Origin: Metaphire vulgaris
Taxonomy: Eukaryota > Annelida > Clitellata > Crassiclitellata > Megascolecidae
Direction of reading: 5' to 3'
NCBI GenBank assembly: GCA_018105865.1
Contig: CM030835.1
Coordinates: forward strand, 21,651,024-21,715,023
DNA: 64,000 nt
Shown here: piece after piece, positions 11,325 to 22,919 of the stretch
How the letters are laid out: every line of letters starts with the position of its first letter
Numbering within the stretch: position 1 is the stretch's first letter
Notes under the pieces: generated by a model
What the model was told of the DNA's origin: nothing
What the model saw: only the letters and a program-made list of their open reading frames with translations
The model's database searches: none
Position numbers and translations under genes: made by a program

Positions 11325-12292
11325 GACAACTACCGCATATGTAGCAAAACCACATTTGCGCTATAAAATCTATATATAACGTAATATGATGTTTTATCAG
11401 ATATGTAAACCAGACACTCGCGTCCTTAAAATATCGGAGTTCGTTTAGTTAGGAGTAGAAAGAGATAAATTAACCAAATTTAACGTTTAATTGAAGTGCA
11501 CAAAATTCGTTCTCGTCTCGCACAAAATGGCGCCGATCAGTGAGCAAGACCCAATCAAATAAGAGCTGGAATAGAGTGAACTAAAATATGATTTTCTTTG
11601 AGATATCATTCGACAAGGCTGCAATAAATCGCAACAGCAACCGTAATAATCTAATCACTTTGCCAGCGACAGTGAATCCATATTGACGACTTGCCAATCC
11701 CGATTGGTTCACCAACGGCTCGTGCTTCTAAGCATCACCCGTTAAGCCAAGAGAGAGCTATGAGTCACCGAACGGAGAGTACACAAAGCACATCCAGATG
11801 GTACAGCAGCGGATGCATTTGACTGGAGAGAGCGACGTAGAGTCTACAGGCAACTCCTTCGACGGAAGCGACCGAGAAGTCTTTTGGAGCAACAAAGTAG
11901 ACTCTGAGCGGTCCGATCCTCGACGCCTCTGGCACTCCTTGAGCACACTGCTTGACCGAAGACATGAACATTCACCTGTTACATTCTCAGACGTCGTGAG
12001 GCTTTTGCTGAAAAACTCCGTTAGAAGGAGGTGGGGATAAGCGCGGCCACGGCGAAATACGAGTCGCACAATTTCGATGCACCTCCCTTCCAATGCCATC
12101 TCTAGAGTAGTTTGCCATCGCTTTTTCTAGACCCGCGTTTTACCTTCGAAGCCAAGACTGCTTATCAGTTGACACCGCCCTAGGCTCTAGCGAATGAAGG
12201 CTTAGTCGACCTTAGGGACTCCTGTGGGGTTGAACCCGTTCCGTCAGAGTGCCAGTCTAGCGTGTTACCAATGTGTCATCTTCCCACCCTCG
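11325..12292 (-). mobile_element. Long tRNA-headed retroposon, copy 2 (full head)
   Basis: On the minus strand the 5' end at about 12292 resembles a tRNA-derived promoter: A box TGACACATTGG and B box GGTTCAACCCC, followed by CAGGAGTCCCTAAGGTCGACT as in the SINE at 3.6 kb. About 800 bp of further sequence follows, collinear with copy 1. A 113-codon minus-strand ORF (12099-11758) has no recognised domain and is not clearly conserved in copy 1. At about 0.9 kb this is long for a SINE; a composite of a SINE and another repeat is the alternative. Confidence 0.6.
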
Positions 12293-12658
12293 ATAAAGTA
12301 GGCGCAATAAAAACGTTATTATTTTAGTTGCTTAGGAGTTTAGATCACTCTTGCTAAAATATAAATAAGATACAGACTGTTTTTGAAATTGATCCTTGTA
12401 AAATGATCATTAGTAATATAATCGGTATGCTAGCTTTCTGTACAATTTGTTTTATGGTACAGAACAATAATAGCAAGACTTTCTTTCAAGAATGTGAGTC
12501 CGGCTCTCATTTCTAAATTAGGATATATTCAGATCGACGCCATTTTGTCTGATGTAGAAACGGAATCGTTTTAGTTTGAAAGTTAATTCTCACATTGCCA
12601 CTTTTGGCGATAGTTTCATGTAAGTTTTGGTATCGATCGTAAGTATGTAATGTAAGTT
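12293..12658. other. Intergenic, nothing recognised
   Basis: AT-rich, with no domain-bearing ORF or repeat structure noted. Confidence 0.4.
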
Positions 12659-12666
12659 GTGATGTT

Positions 12667-12834
12667 GGTACTTGTCGGTTAATTCACCGCCAACAATGGG
12701 TAAATGTAAGGGATTTTCGGTAAAGTCACAGCCAACTTAACCCTAACCCAAACCCTAGCACTAACCCAAACCCTAAGCCTAACCCCATTGGCTATTGAAT
12801 AAACTATTGGCGGTGATATTAACCGACAAGAACC
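12667..12834. mobile_element. Short MITE with 8-bp TSD GTGATGTT and telomere-like core
   Basis: The ends are GGTACTTGTCGGTTAAT and, inverted, GGTTCTTGTCGGTTAAT. They are flanked by perfect GTGATGTT duplications (12659-12666, 12835-12842). The 168-bp body contains a run of TAACCC/AAACCC words at about 12736-12787. The TSD length suggests a hAT-type element. Confidence 0.85.
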
Positions 12835-12842
12835 GTGATGTT

Positions 12843-14000
12843 ATTTGTGTCTCGAAGACGTTTAAAAGGAGGAAACGAATGCAATGCATTTCACTCATTA
12901 TTTCATTATAGCGCTTTAGTTCTCATCACATTAGGCCATTAGGCGTTTGAAATTGATATTCTGAAGCAATTTTTGAGGCAACGTTAGCCTACAGATTGTA
13001 ATGCTTCTATGCTAAATAAGGTTTATTATGGTTAGGCATTTATATTCAGTCTCATGATTTTTAGCGACGCCATTCTTTCCAGGATTAATTCTAGGTTGTT
13101 GTTTTAGACACTTAAGTCTAAAACGCAAGAATTAATCCTGGGAAGAGCCGAGTTTTATGGTTATTAGTTTTTTTAAAGCCTATTCATTATTTAAAATGGT
13201 TTCTCTTCTATTGTCTCTGAAGAAGGGATTGACGTTAAAATAATGAATTTGTCCTCAGCCAGGTAAAGTTATATCTAGGTTGTCAAGCGGCAGTAGAAGT
13301 TCCTGTAGAAAGATCACATCTATATATCAGTAGTCGTTGTTTTTGTTTTCTGCATCTATTTTAAAGTCTCCTGTTCCCATCACATTTTGGTGCTTCTTAG
13401 ATTTCTTTATGTGTTTTATTTCATCTCTTCATTTGGTGATCCAAAACTTCACCGGTAAATGGTCATCTGAACTTAATGTATATTAATGCATCCTCTCTTT
13501 TTATGCGGTCATAACGGGGGTGGTCATAGCTGGATCGGACGCCAAATGGGGCGGTCATAACTGGGGCAGTCATAGCTGGGGCGGCTATAATGTGATACCG
13601 TTGTGTCATCCATCAAAAGACGTCTGGCTTCTTCTTAAGTAGGATAGATCTCAGCGACAGATTTAGATATGAATAATATGCACATTGAATTTACACTGAG
13701 AGATTAATCTTTGTGTTTTACTGATTGCTAGAGTCTATAGAGTATGAAAGCGCTGTCGCCTTTTAAAGTTTTAATTGCTAATCACTAAAGTATTCCCTAA
13801 TATATAAGCGTAATTAAGCTTTATTTCCTTTTTGCTATATTTGTTTACAATATGTTATATTCTGTTTCCCAAAATGTGAGGGAAATAAACATCTTCTAAA
13901 ATTAAGTATTGTCAAAAGATATGCCATAATCTATCTAAACACCTAATTTATGTAAACATTTTGTTTATATGTTATGTGGCTTTTTCAAACAGTTACTTTC
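12843..14000. other. Intergenic with a long hairpin and a minisatellite
   Basis: A near-perfect hairpin lies at 13078-13145: CCAGGATTAATTCT pairs with AGAATTAATCCTGG and an inner GTTTTAGAC pairs with GTCTAAAAC. A short array of GGGGCGGTCATAGCTG-type units lies at 13508-13605. The rest shows no gene. Confidence 0.6.
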
Positions 14001-14214
14001 AAGATATAACTTAACCAGGGCCGCTTTTAAGGGGAGGGCAAGAGGGGCATGTGCTCCAGGCCCCGCTTTAAAGGGGGCTTCCGAATTTCTTAACAGGATA
14101 TGGCATCAACTCATACTATGCACTCTGTGAGTTGATTTTGTCTGACAGTTTGTTTCATTGAGAGGGAGACAGAGGCATCAAGCTGTCTGACAGGTATTGA
14201 CTGCCTCTAAAAGC

Positions 14215-14405
14215 ATATGCTCCATAGCTGTAACAACCTAGCCTCACTGCCCTTTGGATGTTGACTATTACCTGGCTGATTAATTATATACCTTCCTGTG
14301 GCTAATTTAAGAGAGGCTGAGCGCCTAAGAATTAGCAGCTACTGTTGTGCTGTTTTCCAAGGCGCTATAGAAATCCACGAGATTTTACTTTATTTACTTA
14401 CTTTA
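14215..14405 (+). mobile_element. 3' end of the 4.5-kb-type LINE, plus orientation
   Basis: The stretch GTAACAACCTAGCCTCACTGCC through AGCTACTGTTGTGCTGTTTTCC is the reverse-complement match of the LINE 3' end at 4450-4640 and at 54600-54770. It is a severely 5'-truncated insertion with an ACTTTA-rich tail. Confidence 0.75.
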
Positions 14406-14439
14406 CTCTTGCCTACGTTATAGGCACAGCACACGGTCA

Positions 14440-14990
14440 CCCCTTGGCTAAGTTGCCCCAGACATTGATATATTGGTAAAGCTCTGGGCCTCTGGTGGTG
14501 CAAATCTTGACGCTTGGCGGCTTCGGTATTTACAACTTTGTCCCCGGCAATCAGCAATCCACTGTTTCCAGAAAACCCAGAAGTTCATTTACCATTCCTT
14601 CTCCTTTGTGCCCTGTCGAAGCGACAAAAGTCACAAAACGTTCGACCGGGCAGGTAACCTCCATGTACCACAAGATGACAACCAGTTGATCGGTATGATC
14701 GTTGTCCTCACTCGAACCTACAGGCGTAGAGAAATATTTGGCGGTCTTTACTCGATCGATGATAGTTTCTAAAATCTGCTCTCCCATAATTTTTATCAAT
14801 TCCTCGTACACTGTTGTCGAAACGTAGCTCGCATGTTCTTTGCCTCTGTTGGCGTGTGTCTGAATATGTTGAGCCAGGAACATCATATTCGGCTATCAGC
14901 TCTAGGATACCCAAATAATTTCCATTGTGCACAGACCCTATGGTTTGATCATCTCCCTGACAATGCAGCTTCCTAAGTTACTATACTTGA
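14440..14990 (-). pseudogene. hAT transposase relic (DUF4371-type, ZMYM/ZNF862-like)
   Basis: The minus strand reads NYLGILELIAEYD and then, after a frameshift, MFLAQHIQTHANRGK, YEELIKIMGEQIL, RVKTAKYFSTPVGSSED, DQLVVILWYMEVTCPVERF and ELLGFLETVD. This is the classic DUF4371 sequence seen in hAT-derived proteins (sKyfS...DsTpD..h.DQl..ilRY). The first catalytic aspartate region (DSTPD in the family) is altered to GSSED. The following DCRGQSYDNA segment is scrambled. It is a dead fragment; BED finger and C-terminal dimerisation regions are absent. Confidence 0.8.
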
Positions 14991-14999
14991 ATAACATCT

Positions 15000-15714
15000 G
15001 AGAAGTCTGATAAAAACTTTGAAATTATAAGAATACTGTGACTACCGGTACACCTTGCTTTTACTATATCATTTGAAAAGTAGTCTGATGATACAATACA
15101 CGTACGTATACTGGTTTGACAAATTCAAGTGTCAAGAGCCTGAAAATGGCCCCAATCTTAGGCTTGCCCCGCGCCCCCAAAATGGTAAAAGCAGCCCTGA
15201 ACTTAACTCTCCATGCTTACCTTGTTATACTTTTCTCAACATCTTCCTTGACATTTGCATTCAAGAATTCCTTTTACGAAAATTGTTCTTTCTGCATTGT
15301 CCTAATTTAACATTGTCGGCAAGCTTAACTTAAGAAATGCTGTTCATGACATGAATAAGCAGTAAGGATAACAAAGTTGATATGTGTGGATAAAGCTGCA
15401 TGATCCAAATAGTGTGGGAATTGAAATCTAGAGAAAACAGAAAAGAGAACGATTAGTTTAGTCTGTTATAGAAAATACAAGAGCTACAAATAGTTGTTTG
15501 GGGAAAGAACAAGAAATTGAAGTTGTTGCAGACATAGAACTCTGAATTGAAATCTTTTTATGAGCAGATCAAGACACATATGCATTCCAATTAAGGAACC
15601 ATGATGCTTATCATTTACCGGTAGAACTAAAATATTAACTGAGACCTGAATTTCAAAATCCAAACTGATCAGTGATGTCCATGTTTCCGATGATCCTTTT
15701 TATTCCTTAAACAA
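15000..15714. other. Intergenic, nothing recognised
   Basis: AT-rich with two short overlapping plus ORFs that match no family known to me. Confidence 0.4.
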
Positions 15715-15895
15715 GGTTTTGAATCAGTTGTCCTCTGGAATTCTCTTCACAATTTAGCAACTTCTGATTCCATGGCCATCTCTTTGAAACAGCTTAAAAC
15801 TTTTCTCTTTAATTGGTAGTGGTATTCGCAGTTTAGACACTTCTGAGTGATTCTTCAGAAGAGGTGCTGTATAAATATTCTGTTACACTACATTA
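15715..15895 (+). mobile_element. LINE C-terminal fragment
   Basis: The plus-strand frame reads LWNSLHNLATSDSMAISLKQ and then LKTFLFNW, the typical end of CR1-type ORF2. A short 3' tail (GGTGCTGTATAAATATTC...TACATTACATAAT) follows. Confidence 0.65.
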
Positions 15896-16053
15896 CATAA
15901 TATATGCTTATATTCATCTAGAGAAGTAATTACAATTTGATTCTATATAAAATTGTTTACAGTTACATTGATTCTCTATTCTAATATCATTTTTCCTATT
16001 TTCTCTTAAAGCACATCAAAATGTCTAATGTTTTCCCATATATGCATTTGTAG

Positions 16054-16182
16054 GAAGCATTTATGAAAGAAGAAGATGTTTTTCAAGCAGACAATTTCCT
16101 TACAGAAATCTTGTCAATGAAAACTTTGTCTTATTGAAAATTTATTAAAATCTATACAACTGCTCAGTGAACTTAGCAGAGA
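16054..16182 (+). promoter_or_regulatory. 5' leader exon segment of zinc-finger gene B
   Basis: A splice acceptor (CATTTGTAG at 16045-16053) precedes sequence paralogous to the leader of gene C at 27409-27553. It is in frame with the gene B ATG and encodes KEEDVFQAD, but stops (TGA, TGA, TAG) intervene. It is therefore either an upstream ORF or a decayed N-terminal exon. Confidence 0.5.
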
Positions 16183-17436
16183 ATGGAAAGATTTCATTAC
16201 TGCAATAAATGTGGCAAGACATTCACTTGCATAAGTAAACTTAAACGTCATGAAAGAATTCATACTGTAGAGAAACAATATGCATGTGAAATATGTAGCA
16301 GGGCATTCAACCAAAAAAGTAATCTTCAATCTCATAAAAGAATTCATACTGGGGAGAAACCATATGTATGCAAATTATGTGAAAACACATTTAGTCATTC
16401 AACCAGTCTTAAAACTCATGAAAGAATTCATACAGGAGAAAAGCCATATATTTGTAAAATATGCACGAAGGCATTCAGCCAATTAGGCCCTCTTCAGTGT
16501 CATGAAAGAATTCATTCCGGAGAAAAACCATATATTTGTATAATATGCACTAAGGCATTCAGCCATTCACACAATCTTAAGGATCATGAAAGAATTCATT
16601 CAGGAGAAAAACCATATGTTTGTAAAATATGCACTAAGGCATTCAATGTTAAAGGTCTTCTTAAAAGACATGAAAGAATTCATACTGGAAGGAAGACATA
16701 TGCTTGTAAAATATGTGAAAAAACATTCAGTCATTTACACAGTCTTAAAGCTCATGAAAGAATTCATTCAGGAGATACACCATATGTTTGTAAAATATGC
16801 TCAAAGGTATTCAGCCTGTTAGGCCATCTTAAGGCACACGAAAAGATTCATTCTGGAGAAAAGCCATATATATGTAAAACGTGCAGTAAGACATTCAATC
16901 AAAAAGATTATCTTAAACGTCATGAAAGAATTCATAACAAGGAGAAGCCATTTGTTTGTAGCATATGCAACTCGACATTCCATAAATTAGAATGTCTTAA
17001 GAATCATGAAAGATGTCACAGTGGAAAGAAACCTTACAGATGTCTTGTTTGTAGCAAAGCATTCAGTCAAAGACAGGATTTGATGAAGCATCACAGAATA
17101 CACACTGGACAAAAGCTACAATGTGCTAATCACTACAGAATTTCTGAGAAATCATCTTATGAAGTTTGTGGATTGAAGCATCTTAAATATATTGATGTTG
17201 GAGAAAAACCTGTTGGTATGATTAGGAATAAACAAGAAAAGAAACCGTGCTTTGTTGTTAAACCATTTGGATGTGGATTTTGCGATGAACTTTTTGTAGA
17301 AGAAACTCATTTTCTAAAGCATTGTTCTCTTCACTTTGGGGATCATGAGTTATATCAGGATTTGATTTTTGCTTCTGATTGTTGCAGAATAGTTTCTGAT
17401 GAAAATGTCCAGAAGGATTTTCCATCAGAGAACTGA
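16183..17436 (+). CDS. C2H2 zinc-finger protein B (12 fingers)
   Basis: A 417-residue single-exon protein, presumed nuclear DNA-binding factor. Finger 1 starts at residue 7 (CNKCGKTFTCISKLKRH). Eleven regular fingers run to about residue 315 with TGEKP/SGEKP linkers. After a spacer there is a distinct twelfth finger at about 364-384 (GCGFCDELFVEETHF). The ATG is the first after the leader acceptor. The ORF ends ...QKDFPSEN-stop. Compared with gene C one base is missing near 17405-17415, and the other frame continues SIRELSNKLG...SWRWFGQIE to a stop at 17521. That tail matches the RLRWFGSFE end of gene A, so B looks C-terminally frameshifted. An ATTAAA lies near 17597. Confidence 0.9.
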   Translation: MERFHYCNKCGKTFTCISKLKRHERIHTVEKQYACEICSRAFNQKSNLQSHKRIHTGEKPYVCKLCENTFSHSTSLKTHERIHTGEKPYICKICTKAFSQLGPLQCHERIHSGEKPYICIICTKAFSHSHNLKDHERIHSGEKPYVCKICTKAFNVKGLLKRHERIHTGRKTYACKICEKTFSHLHSLKAHERIHSGDTPYVCKICSKVFSLLGHLKAHEKIHSGEKPYICKTCSKTFNQKDYLKRHERIHNKEKPFVCSICNSTFHKLECLKNHERCHSGKKPYRCLVCSKAFSQRQDLMKHHRIHTGQKLQCANHYRISEKSSYEVCGLKHLKYIDVGEKPVGMIRNKQEKKPCFVVKPFGCGFCDELFVEETHFLKHCSLHFGDHELYQDLIFASDCCRIVSDENVQKDFPSEN

Positions 17437-17521
17437 GCAATAAGCTTGGAATAGATTCTAATGCAGATGAAGTAAGAGGGAACAGTTGGAGATGGTTTGG
17501 ACAAATTGAAAATATTAATTA

Positions 17522-20050
17522 ATATTTTGAATGTTCTTTTGTATTTATTTTAATTGATTTTATTTTGTGAAGATTTCTTTTCTGATTTCAAATTCAATTA
17601 AAGTGAAACTCTAAATTCTAGCTATCTGCTATTAAAAATGGAATTTTGAGATTTTTCAATGTTTTCTTTGATATTATATACTGTATGTATGAATGTTTTG
17701 TTGTTTTTTTCATTTACCAAATTTGTTTCTCTAATTTTCATTATAATTATGTGTCAGAATGTTTTGTGGTTTATACCTTTGCATGAAATTTTGTGATTTG
17801 GTCCTGAGTTTAGGTCACTTTTATATGTATATTCTTCTGCACAATGCATTGCTTAAGATATTTCTCTGGTTGTTTTGGGTCCTTTCTTGACAGTAACTGT
17901 GCCATTTTCAAGATGTATAAAATGTAGTGTTGATTAGTCATTAATTTCTCAAAAGTTAACTATTAAATTTAAATTAATTGTCTCTTGTCATTATTATTTG
18001 CCATTTCAAATCAAAAGTTAATTAATTGTAAATTTCTCAAAAGTTAAGTATCAAATTTCAATTGATCATTCCTAGTCATCATCATCATCATCATCATTAT
18101 TATTATTATTATTATTATAAATTAACCATATCTGGATGATCATTGGTAGAAAAAAATAACATTGAATAAAAACTCATTTTAGATGTCATTTACCTGTAAC
18201 AATGTGTCTACTGCAAATTACTTATATGAACAGGTTGTTGATGCATGCCAATATTATATTTAAAATGTGTTGCAAAAAGCATTGCAATGTAATGGGTTTC
18301 CTACAGAGCGAAACCTGTCATTTGCCTTCAAAGCTGCTACTATAGTCAAGATAAATTTTCCTCTGCCGTGGTCCAAAGTCAGTTGCACTTAAGAAACATC
18401 GCTTGAATGAAATGAGAAACAAATGAGTTTTTAGATTCCATTTGAATGAAACAATGGAGTTTGCTTTTGTAACATTATCAGGTAATGCGTTTATTACTTA
18501 TTTCATACATCTCAGTGACACTTTTATTTATGGTAATAATACAGAGAGGTCTTTGGTTGGGGTATGGGAATACATTTGATCAATTTTATTTGAGGCATCA
18601 CTTGTCACAGTTCTAGGATAGTGAAGAGACAGAGATGAATGACACCAGAGATTGACTATCTTGTGCTTTAAATTAGACAGCCAAGCAGATTTCAGAGGAG
18701 AAGAAGCAGAAAGTGAGATTACATTGAACATGTGCAGTGGACAGTTTCATTAATGTTTTTCTTTGACATTATATGTGTTGAAGTGTTTTGTGGTATTTTA
18801 TTGACTAAATTTGTTAATCTTATTTTGCTGATTTATGTTCCTTAACATGAAATTTTGTAATTTAGTTTTGAGTTGACAATTACATATTTTTCAGAGCCGG
18901 GAGGTTTTTGAGTGTGTTTTAGATGTCCTCTTGGCATGGGCGTAAACTTCTATTAGGCCTAGGTCTCTATGTTCAAGTCCCCATTTCTTGACAGGCTAAC
19001 CATAGGGAAGGGGGAAGGTACTGTATATTGGTTTGGCCCCCACATTTTCATTCAAGTTTATGTCACTGTTTCATGGCTTTTTGGGCCTTGTGTTGACAGT
19101 AACTTCACAGGACTGTCAAATTCCAACATTTTCAAGGTGTAAAAACGCATTTCCTTGATATAAATGCTTTATGCAGTCAAGAAACTTAGAAATGTCCAGT
19201 CTAACAAGTTCATTATGACAATGCTCATCACCTAACGATGGCTATCAATCATCCGATGTTGCCGCCCTCTCACCTCGGCGCCCGGGGTCATATGCCCCAC
19301 CTGCCCCTTCGCTACGCATCTGACCTCAATTTAATATATTTTAAATAGCGTCTCACTAATCTGGGTTTATATAATGTATTGGAATTTAAATGTGAAAACC
19401 ACATTTTCCAGAAAATTTAGAATTGATAATAGATATAACACTGGTTTACATGAAATTTATTGTTTAAGTTTTCTTAACCGATTTAGGACAATTTCAATGT
19501 CCTAAATCCAAATATAACATTGGTTTTGCTCAATCAGGTCAACTTTTTCATATATCGCTACTTTATGATTTTTCATGTATACACATATTTTCTATTTACG
19601 CCATGCAGATTTCATTATGATGAAATGGTCAACACACAGTTTGTGCCTGCAAAGTAAGACCTGTTCTTTAGTAACTTTGGTGCCCTGATTCCAAAAATGT
19701 TATCCGTTTTGCCCAATCAGCTCTAGTTTTTGAGATACGGCTTAGTCAGCCTTGTATTTTGGTTCTACTAAAATGCGTTAACTGCAGAATCCTTAATCTA
19801 TTTGAATTCTATTCTTGAACAGCAAAACTCTTCAAAGCAACAACTATTACATATTTAGATACAAATATATTAATGAGTGAATTAGTTGTCATTCATTTTG
19901 TCACACTAGAAATCAGAAAAAAATTGACATTTCAAGCATTTCAGTGAAGTGAAATGTTCCTCAATTTGGTCATTCGTTCTACACCTTTGATTTTCCAGTG
20001 CAGTGAGACTTCTCCCACAATCATTCAAAAACTTCTGTATATAATGCTGT
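17522..20050. other. Long AT-rich intergenic region
   Basis: The region holds a (CAT)n/(TAT)n microsatellite at 18074-18118, a duplicated phrase (TTTCTCAAAAGTTAA at 17947 and 18032), and a decayed GGGCGTAAAC-type MITE near 18937-19065. GC-rich hAT-like words lie near 19260-19310. No gene was recognised. Confidence 0.45.
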
Positions 20051-22434
20051 AACGCATTATCCCACAACGGTAATATGTATACATAAACTCTCTATAATTG
20101 AAAATCCCAAAGGACTGTGACTATGGTTAAGTTCTTCAATCAGCAAGTCATCAGTTTGTTGAAATTCATGCCATTTACACTCCTCGAAAAGCCTATTGAA
20201 AGGCGACGAGGCTTTTAGTTTTCCGTGCGTGGCAGCGAAATTCGGGAAAGGTTCAATTTCTTCGTTTTCAGCTTCTTCCCCTTCAGCTTCTTGCCCCATT
20301 GCTGTGTCAACGTCATCATTTAACATTGGTGTTGCATTCAATAAGTTCATTATTGCTGCTTTTGCGTGTTTAACATGTTCATTATTCTTTTCGGTGCACA
20401 ATACCACTTGTATGTTGCTGAACAAATTCTTTGCAGCCTGTAATGTTGTACAGCGTTGTAAGATGGCAAAATAAATCATGACAACTTTACGTTTCTTGGC
20501 GTTGCATTCCTTTCATGACAAACGCATACTGACAGCTTTCAACATATGAGCTGCACATAAACATACATATGTATGTGACATTATGGTCTCTGAGGCCTCC
20601 TTACACAGTAGCACTTTTCAACAAAACCAGAGATACGACAGCAAGTCCTCCCTATTCCAAGCCATGAGTGTCGAATAGATGAAGGCAAAAGAAAAGTCGA
20701 CGACCACAGAACGCGGCTTAACGGTCGTACTTGCACATTATCTAACGTGTTTCATGAAGATGTTAATTTGTGCACATATCCAATCCGCGTCATGTCTATT
20801 TGAGAGAAATGAAAAAGCTGGTATGTTAGTATCATTTATAATGAAACAATAAAGAAATGTTCGAGCCTTTACCATACTGTCTTGGCAAACCTGATGTCTA
20901 ACAACTGAGCCTGTGCTATCGCAATGCAAAATGCATCCCTCATGGGATCGACAGGCTTTGATGTAGATTTCAACTTGTTGTTGGAGATAAAAATTTACGT
21001 AAAAAGGCATGTAGCCTAAACCCTGTATAAAAACAAAAATTGAAGTTCCTAAGGCAGCCTGCCAAGTCCTCATCATTAAGAAAAGTTCTGTTACAACATT
21101 TTCATGTAGGTTGGATTTCTTATTTTGTTCATAAATAGCTTGACAGAGAATTTGAGGAATTTTACATTTAGTTCTGTGACCAGCTATAACTTCGGCATTT
21201 TTCATTTCTGATAATTTCTCATTGCAATAAACTCGAGCCTTTGTTCCAGTCTTCATACAAAGATCCGCTGCTGAACGCCTCTTGTTACCCGACAAGAAAC
21301 GACGATTTGGTAACACGGATTCTAATTCCAAGTAATTGTTTATGCCCAAGTGAGTGCATGTGCCAATTAGTGTGACTTGCAAAATTAAATTTTCGTCTTT
21401 AACGGAGGCATCATTTATGCGCATGTCTACCTTAATGCACAAGTTTGTTCTGCACCGTGCCTTTGCTATCCAAAACGGACTTTGCTTTTTTCTTGAAGAT
21501 TTCTTCCGGAAGTGATGGTAACGAAAAGTCAGAGCACAATATGGCCAGAAGCTTCATTGAACTTATCAGAAATTACTTCTGTCCAACCGGTCCTCATACC
21601 GTACAATGCTGGAACTTTCACAAACACCAAATTACATTCTGCCAAAGTCAAAATGAGATCAAATCTTTTGACTGCCACATTAGTAGTGCCAGGGTTTGCC
21701 ACGACATATGCTTTTGCATATCTCAAAATTCAAATTTTTGACTTTTCATGGAAACACTGGACATAAGAAGTGTTTGGCATTGGCATTGATTTGAATCTTT
21801 GTTAATGGTTTCCATTTGTGATATTTTTGAAACAGATTGCCATACTTCTTCCTGTATGCTTTTGCATAAATCTAAATTCACATCAGTCGGTTTGGAAATG
21901 ATGCTTAAATCAAGAGCAGGTAGATTATAAGTAAATTCTGTGGTCGTAGGTGTCCTTGGCATAATTGCAAAATTCTCGGCAGATTGCGTTAACAGAGACG
22001 TGTCAATTTCAAAGACAACATCAATACCTATTGGCGATGATGAATTTGGTCTTTTGGTAGGAATATTAGTAACTAAGAACTTCATCGCCGTCATCTTCGG
22101 CATCGCCGTCATCTTCGGAAGCATTCACCTCCGCCCTATTGTCATTAGTCTTTATATTTAAATGTTGAAAAACTTCCTGCTTAGACTGGTGCTCTCTTTT
22201 AACTAACTCCAGCACTTCCTTGCGAATTGGTAATTTACTCGCTCGTTTCCACGCAGTGTACAATGTATTTCGTAATCGTCGACCATTCTTTCCATACAGC
22301 GAGTAGGCAATCTTTCCCCAAACTGTGTTCTCATTCTTCAAAAAAACGTAATCACCATTACTCAAATTGCGCATCAATGTATAGACAAGTGCATGCATGT
22401 GTGTGTTTGTTTGTGTGTGTGTGTGTGTCTGCAT
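20050..22434 (-). pseudogene. Decayed DDE-type transposase gene, family unassigned
   Basis: Minus-strand blocks in order are GDYVFLKNENTVWGKIAYSL; KLPIRKEVLELVKREH; RTGWTEVISDKFNEAS; SPFWIAKARCRTNLCIKVDM; RRFLSGNKRRSAADL; CILHCDSTGSVVRHQ; FSFLSNRHDADWICAQINI; VVVDFSFAFIYSTLMAW; CAAHMLKAVSMRL; and an acidic segment (EAEGEEAENEEIE). The order Asp in CDSTG, Asp in VVDFS, then a C-x-x-H block resembles an RNase-H-fold DDE transposase. The frame changes or meets a stop near 22100, 21720, 21500, 20738 and 20510. The superfamily is not identified; a domesticated multi-exon gene is a weaker alternative because the stops fall inside motifs. Confidence 0.65.
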
Positions 22435-22472
22435 GTGTTTGACATTTGGAGAGGCAAATTAATTATTATTAC

Positions 22473-22508
<36 letters not shown>
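22387..22508. repeat. (GT)n and (ATT)n microsatellites
   Basis: GT-rich tract at 22396-22430, then an ATT triplet tract at about 22465-22508. They border the transposase relic. Confidence 0.85.
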
Positions 22509-22512
<4 letters not shown>

Positions 22513-22919
22513 CTTCTGTGATACAAGCTATACCATTTATACGTATGTCTATATCGACATGTTTGTAAAGATGAGCTGCAAAAGTGAGTCAAGTGTGAGT
22601 TAAGCAGTGGTCAATGGGTTAAAAGTTATGAAATATGGGTGCACAGTGAACGCTTTATTCAACGAGAAGAAAGAAGTCATTATGGAATTCTTCATGCTAT
22701 CATGCAATTCATAAAAGAGGTTGTCCCCCCGATGCAAACAAGAAAGAAAACAAAAAGGTCATTTTCTGCCAGACCCTTCCTTAGGCACTGCCAGACAAAT
22801 AGTTAAATAGACTCAGACCTAACAAGTGAAATGTTAACAAGTTACATCAAACTTGATCAAAGGTAATCATTATGTATGTAATGCAATGGACAATTACAAC
22901 ACAGAGCTGTCCATGGCTC

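Noticed and set aside
11147..11366. Poly-Leu and poly-Asn ORFs (also at 9.9, 44.5, 61.4 and 63.7 kb)
   Set aside because: Microsatellite translations without flanking coding signal.
12736..12790. Telomere or subtelomere boundary
   Set aside because: The TAACCC-like words lie wholly inside a MITE with target duplications.
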